From assembly GCA_019241525.1 (NCBI GenBank), contig JAFAWY010000010.1:1-33431 (forward strand): 33,431 nucleotides of DNA, in the 5' to 3' direction. The position numbers were made by a program, and so were the translations under genes. The stretch's first letter is position 1. The number at the start of each line of letters is the position of its first letter. The notes beneath the pieces were generated by a model. It saw only the letters and a list, made by a program, of their open reading frames with translations, did not search any database and was not told the DNA's origin. This DNA is from Pseudonocardiales bacterium. Lineage in GTDB: Bacteria; Actinomycetota; Actinomycetes; Mycobacteriales; Pseudonocardiaceae. Shown in pieces: positions 16,579 to 24,203 of the stretch.

Positions 16579-17601
16579 ATGGAAGCCATGAACACAGTGA
16601 GCGATACGTTCGGGCGCCGCCTACGGGATCTGCGGATCTCGGTTACCGACCGGTGCAACTTCCGCTGCTGCTACTGCATGCCGCGCGATGTCTTCGGCGC
16701 CGACTTCCCGTTCATGAAATCTTCCGAGCTGCTCACATTTGAAGAGATCGACAGGCTGACTAAATTGTTTGCCGGTCTGGGCGTCCGGAAAGTCCGTTTA
16801 ACCGGTGGGGAGCCGCTGCTGCGCCATGGCATCGAGCGGCTCGTCGAACAGCTGATCGGGATTGACGGCATCGACGAAGTCGCCATGACGACCAACGGGT
16901 CGCTGCTGGCCAAAAAGGCGCGCACGCTGCGGGATGCCGGTCTGGGGCGGGTCACGGTCAGCTTGGATTCGCTGGATCCGGAGATCTTCCGCGCCATGAG
17001 TGATGTGAAGCTCCCCCTTGACCGGGTGATCGAAGGCATCGCCGCTGCCGCTGAGGCCGGCCTGACCCCCGTGAAGATCAATACGGTGATCAAGCGTGGA
17101 GTCAATGACGGCCAAGGCATCCTCGACCTCGCTGCTTTCGGGCGGGATCACGGCTACGTGGTGCGCTTCATCGAATTTATGGACGTCGGTGCCACCAACG
17201 GCTGGCAACTGGACGAGGTCGTGCCAGCCGCGGAGATCGTCAACACCCTCAACGCCGTCTGGCCGATCGAACCACTGGACGCTAACTATGTCGGCGAAGT
17301 GGCCGCGCGGTACCGCTATCTCGACGGCGCGGGTGAGGTGGGCGTGATCACCTCGATCACCCAGCCGTTCTGCGGCTCATGCACCCGGGCGCGGCTGTCC
17401 GCCAAGGGTGAGTTGTACACCTGCCTGTTCGCGGGTATCGGTCACGACCTGCGCGGCCCGCTGCGCGACGGGGCTACCGATGAGGAGCTGCTCCAGCGGA
17501 TCACGGGTGTCTGGAAGGCCCGGACCGACCGGTACTCCTCCGAGCGGACCACCGCGACCGTAGGCCTGCCCAAAGTAGAAATGAGCTACATAGGCGGCTG
17601 A
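16579..17601 (+). CDS. moaA: GTP 3',8-cyclase MoaA (molybdenum cofactor synthesis)
   Basis: 340 residues. A radical-SAM enzyme making 3',8-cyclo-7,8-dihydro-GTP in the first step of molybdopterin synthesis. The SAM cluster motif is CNFRCCYC (Cys26, Cys30, Cys33). The second cluster is seen in CGSCTRARLSAKGELYTCLF, and the C-terminal GG needed for activity is present (YIGG). KVRLTGGEPLLR is the conserved SAM-binding region. The start is drawn at ATG 16579; ATG 16588 is also possible and has a nearer GGAAG. No other moa or moe gene lies in the window, so this is a solitary copy here. No Moco riboswitch was recognised upstream. The 3' end overlaps the aminotransferase gene by 16 bp, tail to tail. 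Confidence 0.97.
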   Translation: MEAMNTVSDTFGRRLRDLRISVTDRCNFRCCYCMPRDVFGADFPFMKSSELLTFEEIDRLTKLFAGLGVRKVRLTGGEPLLRHGIERLVEQLIGIDGIDEVAMTTNGSLLAKKARTLRDAGLGRVTVSLDSLDPEIFRAMSDVKLPLDRVIEGIAAAAEAGLTPVKINTVIKRGVNDGQGILDLAAFGRDHGYVVRFIEFMDVGATNGWQLDEVVPAAEIVNTLNAVWPIEPLDANYVGEVAARYRYLDGAGEVGVITSITQPFCGSCTRARLSAKGELYTCLFAGIGHDLRGPLRDGATDEELLQRITGVWKARTDRYSSERTTATVGLPKVEMSYIGG

Positions 17602-18656
17602 GCCGTCTTCAGCCAGTCGCGGGCAGCGGCGAGGAATGCCTCGTTTTCGGCGGGATCGCCGATGGTGACGCGGATCCCGTCGCCGGCGAACGGACGGATC
17701 ACGATCTTGCGCGCCAGGCAATGCTCGTTGAATGCCGCGCTACGGTTGCCCAAGGGCAGCCAGACGAAGTTGCTTTGCGATTCCGGGACGGCATAACCCA
17801 TCGCGAGCAACTCGCCGCGCACCCGATCCCGCTCCGCGGCGACGTCCTTGCAGTGGGCGAGTAGTTCATCCGCGGCGTCCAGGCTGGCCAGCGCGGCAGC
17901 CTGGGCCAGCGTGGTGACGCCGAACGGCACTGCCACCTTGTGCAGGGCGGTGATCACCGGCTCGGGTCCCACGCAATAGCCCACTCGCAGGCCGGCCAGC
18001 CGGTAGGCCTTGGAGAACGTGCGCAGCACGGCCAGGTTGTCCCGACCCCGGCTCAGGGCGACCCCGTCGGCGACCGCGGGATCGGTGACGAACTCGTGGT
18101 AGGCCTCGTCGAGCACGATCAGCACGCCGTCCGGCACCGCGTCGAGAAAAGCGACCAGCTCCGCACGCGGCACCGCCGTGCCGGTGGGGTTGTTGGGATT
18201 GCACACGAACACCAGCCGGGTTTGCGAAGTGATCGCGGCCAGCATCGCCGGTAGGTCGTGGGTATGGTCGCCGCGCAGCGGCACCAGGCGCCGGTGGGCG
18301 CCGGTCACGTGGGTGATGATCGGGTAGGCCTCGAACGAGCGCCAGGCGAAGACAACCTCGTTGGCCGGCCCGCAGGTGATACGCACCAGATGCTCGCACA
18401 GCGCCACCGACCCTGGGCCGGTGGCGACCTGGCTCGTGGGCACGTCCAGCTGGGCCGCGAGGCGTGCCCGCAGCGCAGTCACCGAATTGTCCGGGTAACG
18501 GTTGGCCCCCGCGGCGGCCTCCGCAATCGCCGCGATGACGCTGGGCAGCGGGGCCGCGGCGACTTCGTTACTGGCCAGTTTCACCGCACCCGGGATGCTG
18601 CGGCCCGGCACATAGCTCGGTAGCTGGTCGAGATCGGCCCTGATCACGCGACCCAT
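17586..18656 (-). CDS. pat: HisC2/Pat-type aminotransferase (histidinol-phosphate or aromatic)
   Basis: 356 residues from ATG 18656, matching the length of mycobacterial HisC2 proteins; the frame could extend to 18716, but the added 20 residues are not conserved in style. This is a fold-type I PLP enzyme. The pattern is intact: YPDNSVTALRARLA, then GSVALCEHLV, then VFVCNPNNPTG, then VLIVLDEAYHEF and the PLP-lysine motif TFSKAYRLAGLRVGYC. Close resemblance to Mycobacterium tuberculosis Rv3772 suggests aromatic aminotransferase activity (phenylalanine or imidazole-acetol phosphate family), acting in the cytoplasm. It is not in a his cluster, which fits the second, aromatic-type paralogue. Divergent from the dienelactone-hydrolase-like gene. 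Confidence 0.93.
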   Translation of the reverse strand: MGRVIRADLDQLPSYVPGRSIPGAVKLASNEVAAAPLPSVIAAIAEAAAGANRYPDNSVTALRARLAAQLDVPTSQVATGPGSVALCEHLVRITCGPANEVVFAWRSFEAYPIITHVTGAHRRLVPLRGDHTHDLPAMLAAITSQTRLVFVCNPNNPTGTAVPRAELVAFLDAVPDGVLIVLDEAYHEFVTDPAVADGVALSRGRDNLAVLRTFSKAYRLAGLRVGYCVGPEPVITALHKVAVPFGVTTLAQAAALASLDAADELLAHCKDVAAERDRVRGELLAMGYAVPESQSNFVWLPLGNRSAAFNEHCLARKIVIRPFAGDGIRVTIGDPAENEAFLAAARDWLKTAQPPM

Positions 18657-18746
18657 GGTCGCATACCTAGTCTTTCCCGCTGCGTTGTCGCCGAGCCCGC
18701 CAGCAGGGAGGGCCACGTGGTCCGCTCAAACAGGTGATCTTTCAGG

Positions 18747-18760
18747 GTGGTGAGCACCAC
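18747..18760. promoter_or_regulatory. Inverted repeat in the divergent promoter region
   Basis: GTGGTG-AG-CACCAC is a 6-bp inverted repeat with a 2-bp spacer, in the space between pat and the dienelactone-hydrolase-like gene. It has the size of a dimeric repressor site, but short inverted repeats are common at this GC content. Confidence 0.3.
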
Positions 18761-18813
18761 AACGGGTACCATGCGCCAACTCTATGTTTACCCACCGACG
18801 AGTGAGTGGGGCA

Positions 18814-19506
18814 ATGACGCAACGCACCGTTGAGCAGGTCCCACTTTTCGATGGCACCAGGTGTCCGATTTCCGTTGTCACGCCCGAATCTTCCGTCCGC
18901 GGTGGCATCGTCGTCGGCCCTGATCGCCGGGGTGTCACTGACGCCGTCTGGCAGCTTGCTACGGGATTGGCTGGTGAGGGCTGGCTGGCCGTGATCCCGC
19001 ACCTTTATCACCGCGACGGGGTGGACGTGGTGCCCGACGACCGGGACCGCGACGGGGAAGCCGCGCGCTGGTACGTCGAGCGGCTGACCGCGCAGTCCGT
19101 CCACGCTGACACCGATGCTGCGTTTCGCTGGCTGGCGCAACGCGGCGTGACCACCGACCGGCTTGGCGTGGTGGGCTTCGGCTTGGGCGGCACCGTGGCG
19201 CTCATGGTCGCCACCCAACGCGATCTCGGCGCTGCCGTCACCGTCTGCGGGATCGGGGTGGTCCAGCCGGTAGCGGCGACGTTGCCTGCGCTGGTGGACA
19301 TCGCGCCCGCGCTGCGCTGCCCCTGGCTGGGCATCTACGGCTGGGATGGCGGGGTGCCCGAGGAAGAGGTGCACAAGTTGCGGGACGCCGCGCATTCCGC
19401 GCACGTGGCCACCGATCTGGTGCACTGCTGTTTCCACGCAGACCAGTCCGTCGCACCCGAAGCCTGGGCTCGCACCCTGAACTGGTTTGGCAGCCATTTG
19501 CGCTGA
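18814..19506 (+). CDS. Dienelactone-hydrolase-like protein lacking the nucleophile
   Basis: 230 residues from ATG 18814; in-frame ATG 18784 adds ten residues and cannot be excluded. The alpha/beta-hydrolase layout of the DLH family is visible: IVVGPDRRGVTDAVWQLATGLA, the strand-turn VVGFGLGGTVALM, then GWDGGVPEEEVHKL and CCFHAD near the end. In active DLH enzymes the turn reads GxCxGG or GxSxGG; here it is GFGLGG with Gly123 at the nucleophile site. The usual helper Glu in the N-terminal HEIFG-like motif is also absent (GPDRRG). Asp178 and His208 of the triad remain. It may be a non-catalytic binder. It precedes acetoacetyl-CoA synthetase by 21 bp, so both are probably one operon. Confidence 0.85.
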   Translation: MTQRTVEQVPLFDGTRCPISVVTPESSVRGGIVVGPDRRGVTDAVWQLATGLAGEGWLAVIPHLYHRDGVDVVPDDRDRDGEAARWYVERLTAQSVHADTDAAFRWLAQRGVTTDRLGVVGFGLGGTVALMVATQRDLGAAVTVCGIGVVQPVAATLPALVDIAPALRCPWLGIYGWDGGVPEEEVHKLRDAAHSAHVATDLVHCCFHADQSVAPEAWARTLNWFGSHLR

Positions 19507-19527
19507 GGTCGTGCTACGAACGGGGTT

Positions 19528-21450
19528 ATGAGTGAGCCCCCGATCCTGTGGCGTCCCGACCCGGACGTTGTCGCTCGGTCCCGGATCGCGGCCTTTCGTG
19601 ACTGGTTGGCTTCCCACCGCGGTGTCGACCTGGCCGACTACGAAGCGCTGTGGCGCTGGTCAGTCGATGACCTGGAAGGCTTCTGGGGAGCAGTCGCTGA
19701 ATTCGCCGGTGCCCGCTTTCACAGCTCGCCGCCCAGCGTGCTTCGTGATGCCGCCATGCCTGGAGCGAAGTGGTTTCCGGGCGCGACGCTCAACTACGCC
19801 GAGCAGGCCGTGGCTCCCGGACCCGGTAAGGAAGACGACGACCTCGCGGTGATCTTCCGCCGGGAAGACGGGGCGCGGCAGGAGTGCAGCTTCGGCGTGC
19901 TGCGCCAGCACGTTGCCGCCGCCCGATCAGCTCTGATATCGCTGGGTGTGAGGCGAGGCGATCGGGTGGTCGCGTTGGCCCCGAACACTCTGGACACCCT
20001 GGTGGCCTTCCTCGCCACGGCCAGCCTGGGCGCGATCTGGTCATCATGCTCTCCGGACTTCGGGCCCCGGGCGATTGCCGACCGGTTCACGCAGCTCGCG
20101 CCGACCGTATTGATAGCCGTGGACGGGTACGTCTACGGCGGCAAGCATTTCGACATCCGCTCCACCGTGGACGGACTCGCGCGCGAGATGCCCTCGTTGC
20201 GTGCCACGGTGCAACCGGCGGACTGGGACCACCTGCTCACCGAGTATGCCGGTGCCGAGCTGGCGTTCGAGGCCGTCGAGTTCGACCATCCGCTGTGGGT
20301 GCTCTACTCCTCGGGGACCACCGGGCTGCCCAAGGGCATCGTGCACGGCCACGGCGGGATCGTCGTGGAATACCTCAAAGCATTGCTGCTGCAGGCAGAT
20401 CTCGGGCCGGGGGATCGCTTCTTCTGGTTCACCACGACCGGCTGGATGATGTGGAATCACTTGATCAGCGGCCTGTTGGTGGGCACCACCATCGTGCTCT
20501 ACGACGGCAATCCCGGGTATCCAGACTTGGGTGCGCTGTGGCGATTGGCTCAGGACGAGCGCATCACTTATTTCGGCACGTCAGCGCCGTTCATTCAGGC
20601 CTGCCGTAAGGCCGGCGTGCGCCCGGGCGCGGAGTGCGATCTGACCATGATGCGGGCGCTCGGGTCGACCGGGGCACCGCTGTCGCCGGAGGGGTTCCGC
20701 TGGATCGCCTCGGAGGTCGGTCCGCACGTGCAAATCTGCTCGGTGTCCGGGGGGACGGACTTGTGCGCGGCTTTCGTCTGCGCAGCACCGGACGTGCCGG
20801 TCTGGGAGGGCGAGATCTCCTGCCGTTCGTTGGGCGCCGCTGTGGTGGCGCTGGACGAGGCGGGCAACGAGTTGCTCGACGAGGTAGGCGAGCTGGTGAT
20901 CACCAAGCCGATGCCGTCGATGCCGGTGTGCTTCTGGAACGACCCGGATGGTTCGCGGCTGCGGGCGGCCTACTTCGACGTCTATCCGGGGATGTGGCGC
21001 CACGGCGACTGGATCCGGATCACCCCCCGGGGCTCGTGCGTGATCTACGGCCGGTCCGACGCCACGCTGAACCGAGGCGGCGTGCGGATGGGCACCGCCG
21101 AGTTCTACACCGTGGTGGAGAGCCTGGACGAGGTGCTCGACTCGCTGGTCGTCGACACCTCCGCCGTTGATCGTGATGATGGTGAGCTGCTGTGCTTTCT
21201 GGTGCTGGCGTCTGGCGCGGCGCTGGCCGACGTTGAGCCACAGCTACGCGCGGCGCTGCGGGAAAACCTGTCGCCCCGGCATGTGCCCAACAGGTTCATC
21301 GTGGTCGACGAGGTGCCCCGCACCCTCAACGGTAAGAAGTGCGAGGTACCGGTGAAGAAGATCCTGGCCGGCGTGGATCCATCCCGCGCCGTCAGCGCCG
21401 ATGCACTGCGCAACCCGGATGCGTTGAAGCCATTTCTCGCGCTGCGCTAG
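19528..21450 (+). CDS. aacS: Acetoacetyl-CoA synthetase (acetoacetate-CoA ligase)
   Basis: 640 residues. An ANL-superfamily enzyme that activates acetoacetate with ATP and CoA, in ketone-body or polyhydroxybutyrate-type metabolism. Landmarks: the N-terminal AcsA-like region (KWFPGATLNYAEQAV), the P-loop-like YSSGTTGLPKGIVHGHGG, FTTTGWMMWNHL, the adenylate-binding LGSTGAPLSPEGF and SVSGGTDLC, the hinge YGRSDATLNRGGVRMGTAEFY, and the catalytic lysine in LNGKKCEVPVKKIL. The overall length and the TTTGWMMWNH and SVSGGTD motifs separate it from ordinary acetyl-CoA synthetases. It follows the dienelactone-hydrolase-like gene by 21 bp. Its stop codon shares bases with the end of the LuxR remnant on the other strand. 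Confidence 0.95.
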   Translation: MSEPPILWRPDPDVVARSRIAAFRDWLASHRGVDLADYEALWRWSVDDLEGFWGAVAEFAGARFHSSPPSVLRDAAMPGAKWFPGATLNYAEQAVAPGPGKEDDDLAVIFRREDGARQECSFGVLRQHVAAARSALISLGVRRGDRVVALAPNTLDTLVAFLATASLGAIWSSCSPDFGPRAIADRFTQLAPTVLIAVDGYVYGGKHFDIRSTVDGLAREMPSLRATVQPADWDHLLTEYAGAELAFEAVEFDHPLWVLYSSGTTGLPKGIVHGHGGIVVEYLKALLLQADLGPGDRFFWFTTTGWMMWNHLISGLLVGTTIVLYDGNPGYPDLGALWRLAQDERITYFGTSAPFIQACRKAGVRPGAECDLTMMRALGSTGAPLSPEGFRWIASEVGPHVQICSVSGGTDLCAAFVCAAPDVPVWEGEISCRSLGAAVVALDEAGNELLDEVGELVITKPMPSMPVCFWNDPDGSRLRAAYFDVYPGMWRHGDWIRITPRGSCVIYGRSDATLNRGGVRMGTAEFYTVVESLDEVLDSLVVDTSAVDRDDGELLCFLVLASGAALADVEPQLRAALRENLSPRHVPNRFIVVDEVPRTLNGKKCEVPVKKILAGVDPSRAVSADALRNPDALKPFLALR

Positions 21451-21533
21451 TCGCGGCCGCGTCTGGTGGCCTCCGCAGCGAGTTGAGAGCGCGACAGGAT
21501 GCTTAGCTTGGCGAATATGTGCGAGAGTGGGGT
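21447..21533 (-). pseudogene. C-terminal remnant of a LuxR-type regulator
   Basis: The minus strand reads PLSHIFAKLSILSRSQLAAEATRRGRD and then stops. This is the end of a LuxR HTH domain: recognition helix, the typical HIFAKL-SR-QLAAEA pattern, then a short tail. Going upstream, the frame turns into unrelated sequence and meets a stop after about 60 codons. The rest of the regulator is missing, so this is a truncated relic lying against the end of aacS. Confidence 0.65.
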
Positions 21534-21628
21534 TTGGTCAGAGCATTTGCCAAATGGCAGACGTGCTGTCCGGGTCGAAATGAATTCCTGAGGTCTCGTC
21601 TTGTTTGTGATTATGCCGGCTGCTCAGA

Positions 21629-21790
21629 CTAAATTGCGCAACGCAGGGTGCGCTTGCCGCCGAGCGCGGCGGCTGGCGCACCGGAGGTGAGGGTGCACGC
21701 CGCGACCTGTAGGTGGAAGGTTGCGGACTGCGCGTCGGCTGGGTCCATGGGGGCTCTCCCCACATCAACGGCCGGCTCATTCAGCCGCAT
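21629..21790 (-). CDS. Possible very small protein (39 or 53 residues)
   Basis: A short frame with strong third-position GC. From ATG 21748 it gives 39 residues (MDPADAQSATFHLQVAACTL...GGKRTLRCAI), with an excellent ribosome binding site, GGGGAGA. ATG 21790 in the same frame gives 53 residues (MRLNEPAVDVGRAP added) but lacks one. It is not similar to anything I recognise. It lies in an area with a LuxR relic, so it may be a leftover of a larger gene, although its own start signal argues for a genuine small protein. Confidence 0.35.
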   Translation of the reverse strand: MRLNEPAVDVGRAPMDPADAQSATFHLQVAACTLTSGAPAAALGGKRTLRCAI

Positions 21791-21841
21791 GCCCCGGATT
21801 GTTTCATTTGACAGGACTGGAGCGCGCCCAATTTTCGGGAA

Positions 21842-22063
21842 CTAACGACCAGGCGCGGAGGATGTCGTTGCTCCTGCAGCGAGCATTGCGGCCAGAGCCG
21901 ATTCGACGACCGGGGTGGTCTCGCTGAGCCGGTCGCGTGCCATCAGGAAGTGATGGGCGGAAGGACACGAGATCCGTACGTGCTCGATGGGCTCACCACG
22001 ATCAGTGGCGAGGACGAATTGATCGGTCAACGTGGCGGGTAGGCAACATTGCGGGCAGGACAC
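21842..22063 (-). CDS. Small Cys/His-containing hypothetical protein
   Basis: 73 residues from GTG 22063. It begins MSCPQCC, followed later by RISCPSAHHF. This CxxC...CxxxxH pattern, with IEHVRISC before it, resembles small zinc-ribbon-like mycobacterial proteins in which a cysteine pair is followed by a GHWF-type motif. The C-terminal half is an Ala-rich amphipathic segment. The ribosome binding site is weak (GGGAGA about 18 bases away). No domain name can be given. The next 259 bp, up to the transporter start at 22323, hold nothing further that I can support. Confidence 0.5.
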   Translation of the reverse strand: MSCPQCCLPATLTDQFVLATDRGEPIEHVRISCPSAHHFLMARDRLSETTPVVESALAAMLAAGATTSSAPGR

Positions 22064-22309
22064 GTAGACATGGCTATCTCCCAGGGTGTTAGCGGTCGAT
22101 TACGGAGCGTTGATTTTGCTCTGCAACCCACGCTATGGCCGTAAGGCCAGCACTACATCTGCCTGATGGCATATCTGCCGGCACTGCGCGGGATATCGCT
22201 GGCTTTGACCGCTGGGCAGAGGCGGCTCGTATCACCCATCTGGGAACCTGTTGTGGCTGTCCGGCGTGAAACAGGCCTGACGAAAGTTGCATCGCCACCC
22301 GACCGTGTC

Positions 22310-22315
22310 TACCGT
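22310..22315 (+). promoter_or_regulatory. Probable -10 box for a leaderless transporter mRNA
   Basis: TACCGT fits TANNNT and ends seven bases before ATG 22323. There is no ribosome binding site in between, which suggests a leaderless transcript. Confidence 0.35.
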
Positions 22316-22322
22316 TAGTTGT

Positions 22323-24203
22323 ATGAAGCAACCAATGTCGCGCTCTGTGCGGGAGTCTGAACCCTCAGCCACGGCGCTGGCATCGGCGCGCCGGGCGCAG
22401 CGCCGGCAGGCGAGGGCGTCGGCGGACACCGCCAGCCCGCGCTACAAGTGGATCGCGCTGTCGAATACCACGCTCGGGGTGCTCATCGCCACGATCAACT
22501 CCTCGATCTTGTTGATCGCGTTGCCGGACATCTTCAAGGGTGTGCAGGTCAACCCGCTGGCGCCGGCCAACACCAGCCTGCTGCTGTGGTTGATCATGGG
22601 TTACTTGGTGGTCACTGCGGTGCTGGTGGTCAGCTTTGGCCGCCTGGGCGACATGTTCGGGCGGGTCCGCATGTACAACGCAGGTTTTGCCGTGTTCACG
22701 GTGTTTTCCATCCTGCTCGCCGCAACGTGGATGCACGGCACCGCGGGTGCGTTGTGGATGGTGATCATGCGGGTACTGCAGGGCGTCGGCGGCGCGATGC
22801 TGATGGCGAATTCCAACGCGATCATCACCGACGCGTTCCCGGTCGAGCAGCGCGGGCTGGCCCTGGGTCTCAACCAGGTTGCCGGGATCGCTGGTTCATT
22901 CCTGGGCCTGATCCTCGGTGGGTTGCTCGCGCCGGTGGAGTGGCATCTGGTGTTTCTGGTGTCGGTGCCTTTCGGGGTGTTCGGAACGTTCTGGGCGTAC
23001 TGGAAGCTGCATGACACCGGCGTCCGCCAGGCTGGGCGGCTGGACTGGTGGGGCAACCTGACCTTCGCCGCCGGCCTGATCGCGGTACTGGTGGGCATCA
23101 CCTACGGCATCCAGCCCTACGGCGGGCACGCGATGGGTTGGACCAACCCGTGGGTGCTGGCCATGCTCATCGGCGGCGTGGTCGTGCTGGGAATCTTCTG
23201 CGCGGTGGAGATCCGGACTCCTGAGCCGATGTTCCAGCTGCAGCTGTTCCGCATCCGGGCGTTCACCGCGGGGAACCTGGCCAGCCTGCTGTCCGGGTTG
23301 GGCCGCGGTGGGCTGATGTTCATCCTGATCATCTGGTTGCAGGGCATCTGGCTGCCCCAGCACGGCTACAGTTTCGCCGCCACGCCGTTGTGGGCGGGTA
23401 TCTACATGCTGCCGCTGACCCTCGGGTTCCTGGTCGCCGGACCGGTCTCGGGCGCGTTATCCGATCGTTTTGGGGCACGCACGTTCGCCACCGGGGGGAT
23501 GCTCGTGGCCGCCGCCAGCTTCGTGTGGCTGACGTTGTTGCCGGTGAATTTCAACTACCCGGAGTTTGCGCTGGTCCTGCTGATCAACGGGATCGGCATG
23601 GGGCTGTTCGCCGCACCCAACCGCGCCGCGATCATGAACAGCTTGCCGCCGAACCAGCGCGGTGTCGGCGCGGGGATGAGCAACACGTTCCAGAACTCAG
23701 CGATGGTGCTGTCGATTGGGATCTTCTTCAGTTTGATGATCCTCGGGTTGGCCCACACCCTGCCGCAGACGCTGACCAGCGGGCTCGTCGCGCACGGCGT
23801 ACCTACGGCGGATGCGAGCCGGGTGGCCGCGCTGCCCCCGGTCACGGTGCTGTTCGCCTCGCTGCTGGGCTACAACCCGGTGCAGTCCTTGCTGGGCTCC
23901 ACCGTGCTCGCGCAGCTGCCGCCTGGCGATGCTGCTTACCTCACCGGCCGCAGCTTTTTCCCCGAGCTGATCTCAGGACCGTTTGCCAGCGGGTTGGCCG
24001 TCGCCTTCGGTTTCGCGATCGCTGCCTGCCTCATCGCGGGAATCGCCTCCGCCTTGCGCGGTGGCACCTACGTGCACCGCGAACCTCCTGCGGTTCAGCC
24101 CGCACATCCGGACAAATCGCGCACACCTCAGCAGGCCGCAGCCGCCGACGAACCGATGATCCAGTGGCAACAACCGGTACGGAGCCGCAGTGAGTTCCCC
24201 TAA
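22323..24203 (+). CDS. MFS transporter, DHA2-like 14-TM family (first of a pair)
   Basis: About 626 residues from ATG 22323; an in-frame TTG at 22287 has no support. The cytoplasmic N-terminus is basic (SARRAQRRQAR) and about 14 hydrophobic helices follow. The opening TM1 resembles DHA2 (LGVLIATINSSILLIALPDIF). Motif A is GRLGDMFGRVRMYNAG. Later landmarks are RVLQGVGGAMLMANSNAIITDAFP and QRGVGAGMSNTFQNSAMVLSIG. A hydrophilic Pro/Gln tail ends the protein. Likely a proton-driven exporter in the cytoplasmic membrane; the substrate is unknown. Its last 14 bases overlap the start of the next transporter gene, so the two are translationally coupled and may work together. Confidence 0.9.
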   Translation: MKQPMSRSVRESEPSATALASARRAQRRQARASADTASPRYKWIALSNTTLGVLIATINSSILLIALPDIFKGVQVNPLAPANTSLLLWLIMGYLVVTAVLVVSFGRLGDMFGRVRMYNAGFAVFTVFSILLAATWMHGTAGALWMVIMRVLQGVGGAMLMANSNAIITDAFPVEQRGLALGLNQVAGIAGSFLGLILGGLLAPVEWHLVFLVSVPFGVFGTFWAYWKLHDTGVRQAGRLDWWGNLTFAAGLIAVLVGITYGIQPYGGHAMGWTNPWVLAMLIGGVVVLGIFCAVEIRTPEPMFQLQLFRIRAFTAGNLASLLSGLGRGGLMFILIIWLQGIWLPQHGYSFAATPLWAGIYMLPLTLGFLVAGPVSGALSDRFGARTFATGGMLVAAASFVWLTLLPVNFNYPEFALVLLINGIGMGLFAAPNRAAIMNSLPPNQRGVGAGMSNTFQNSAMVLSIGIFFSLMILGLAHTLPQTLTSGLVAHGVPTADASRVAALPPVTVLFASLLGYNPVQSLLGSTVLAQLPPGDAAYLTGRSFFPELISGPFASGLAVAFGFAIAACLIAGIASALRGGTYVHREPPAVQPAHPDKSRTPQQAAAADEPMIQWQQPVRSRSEFP

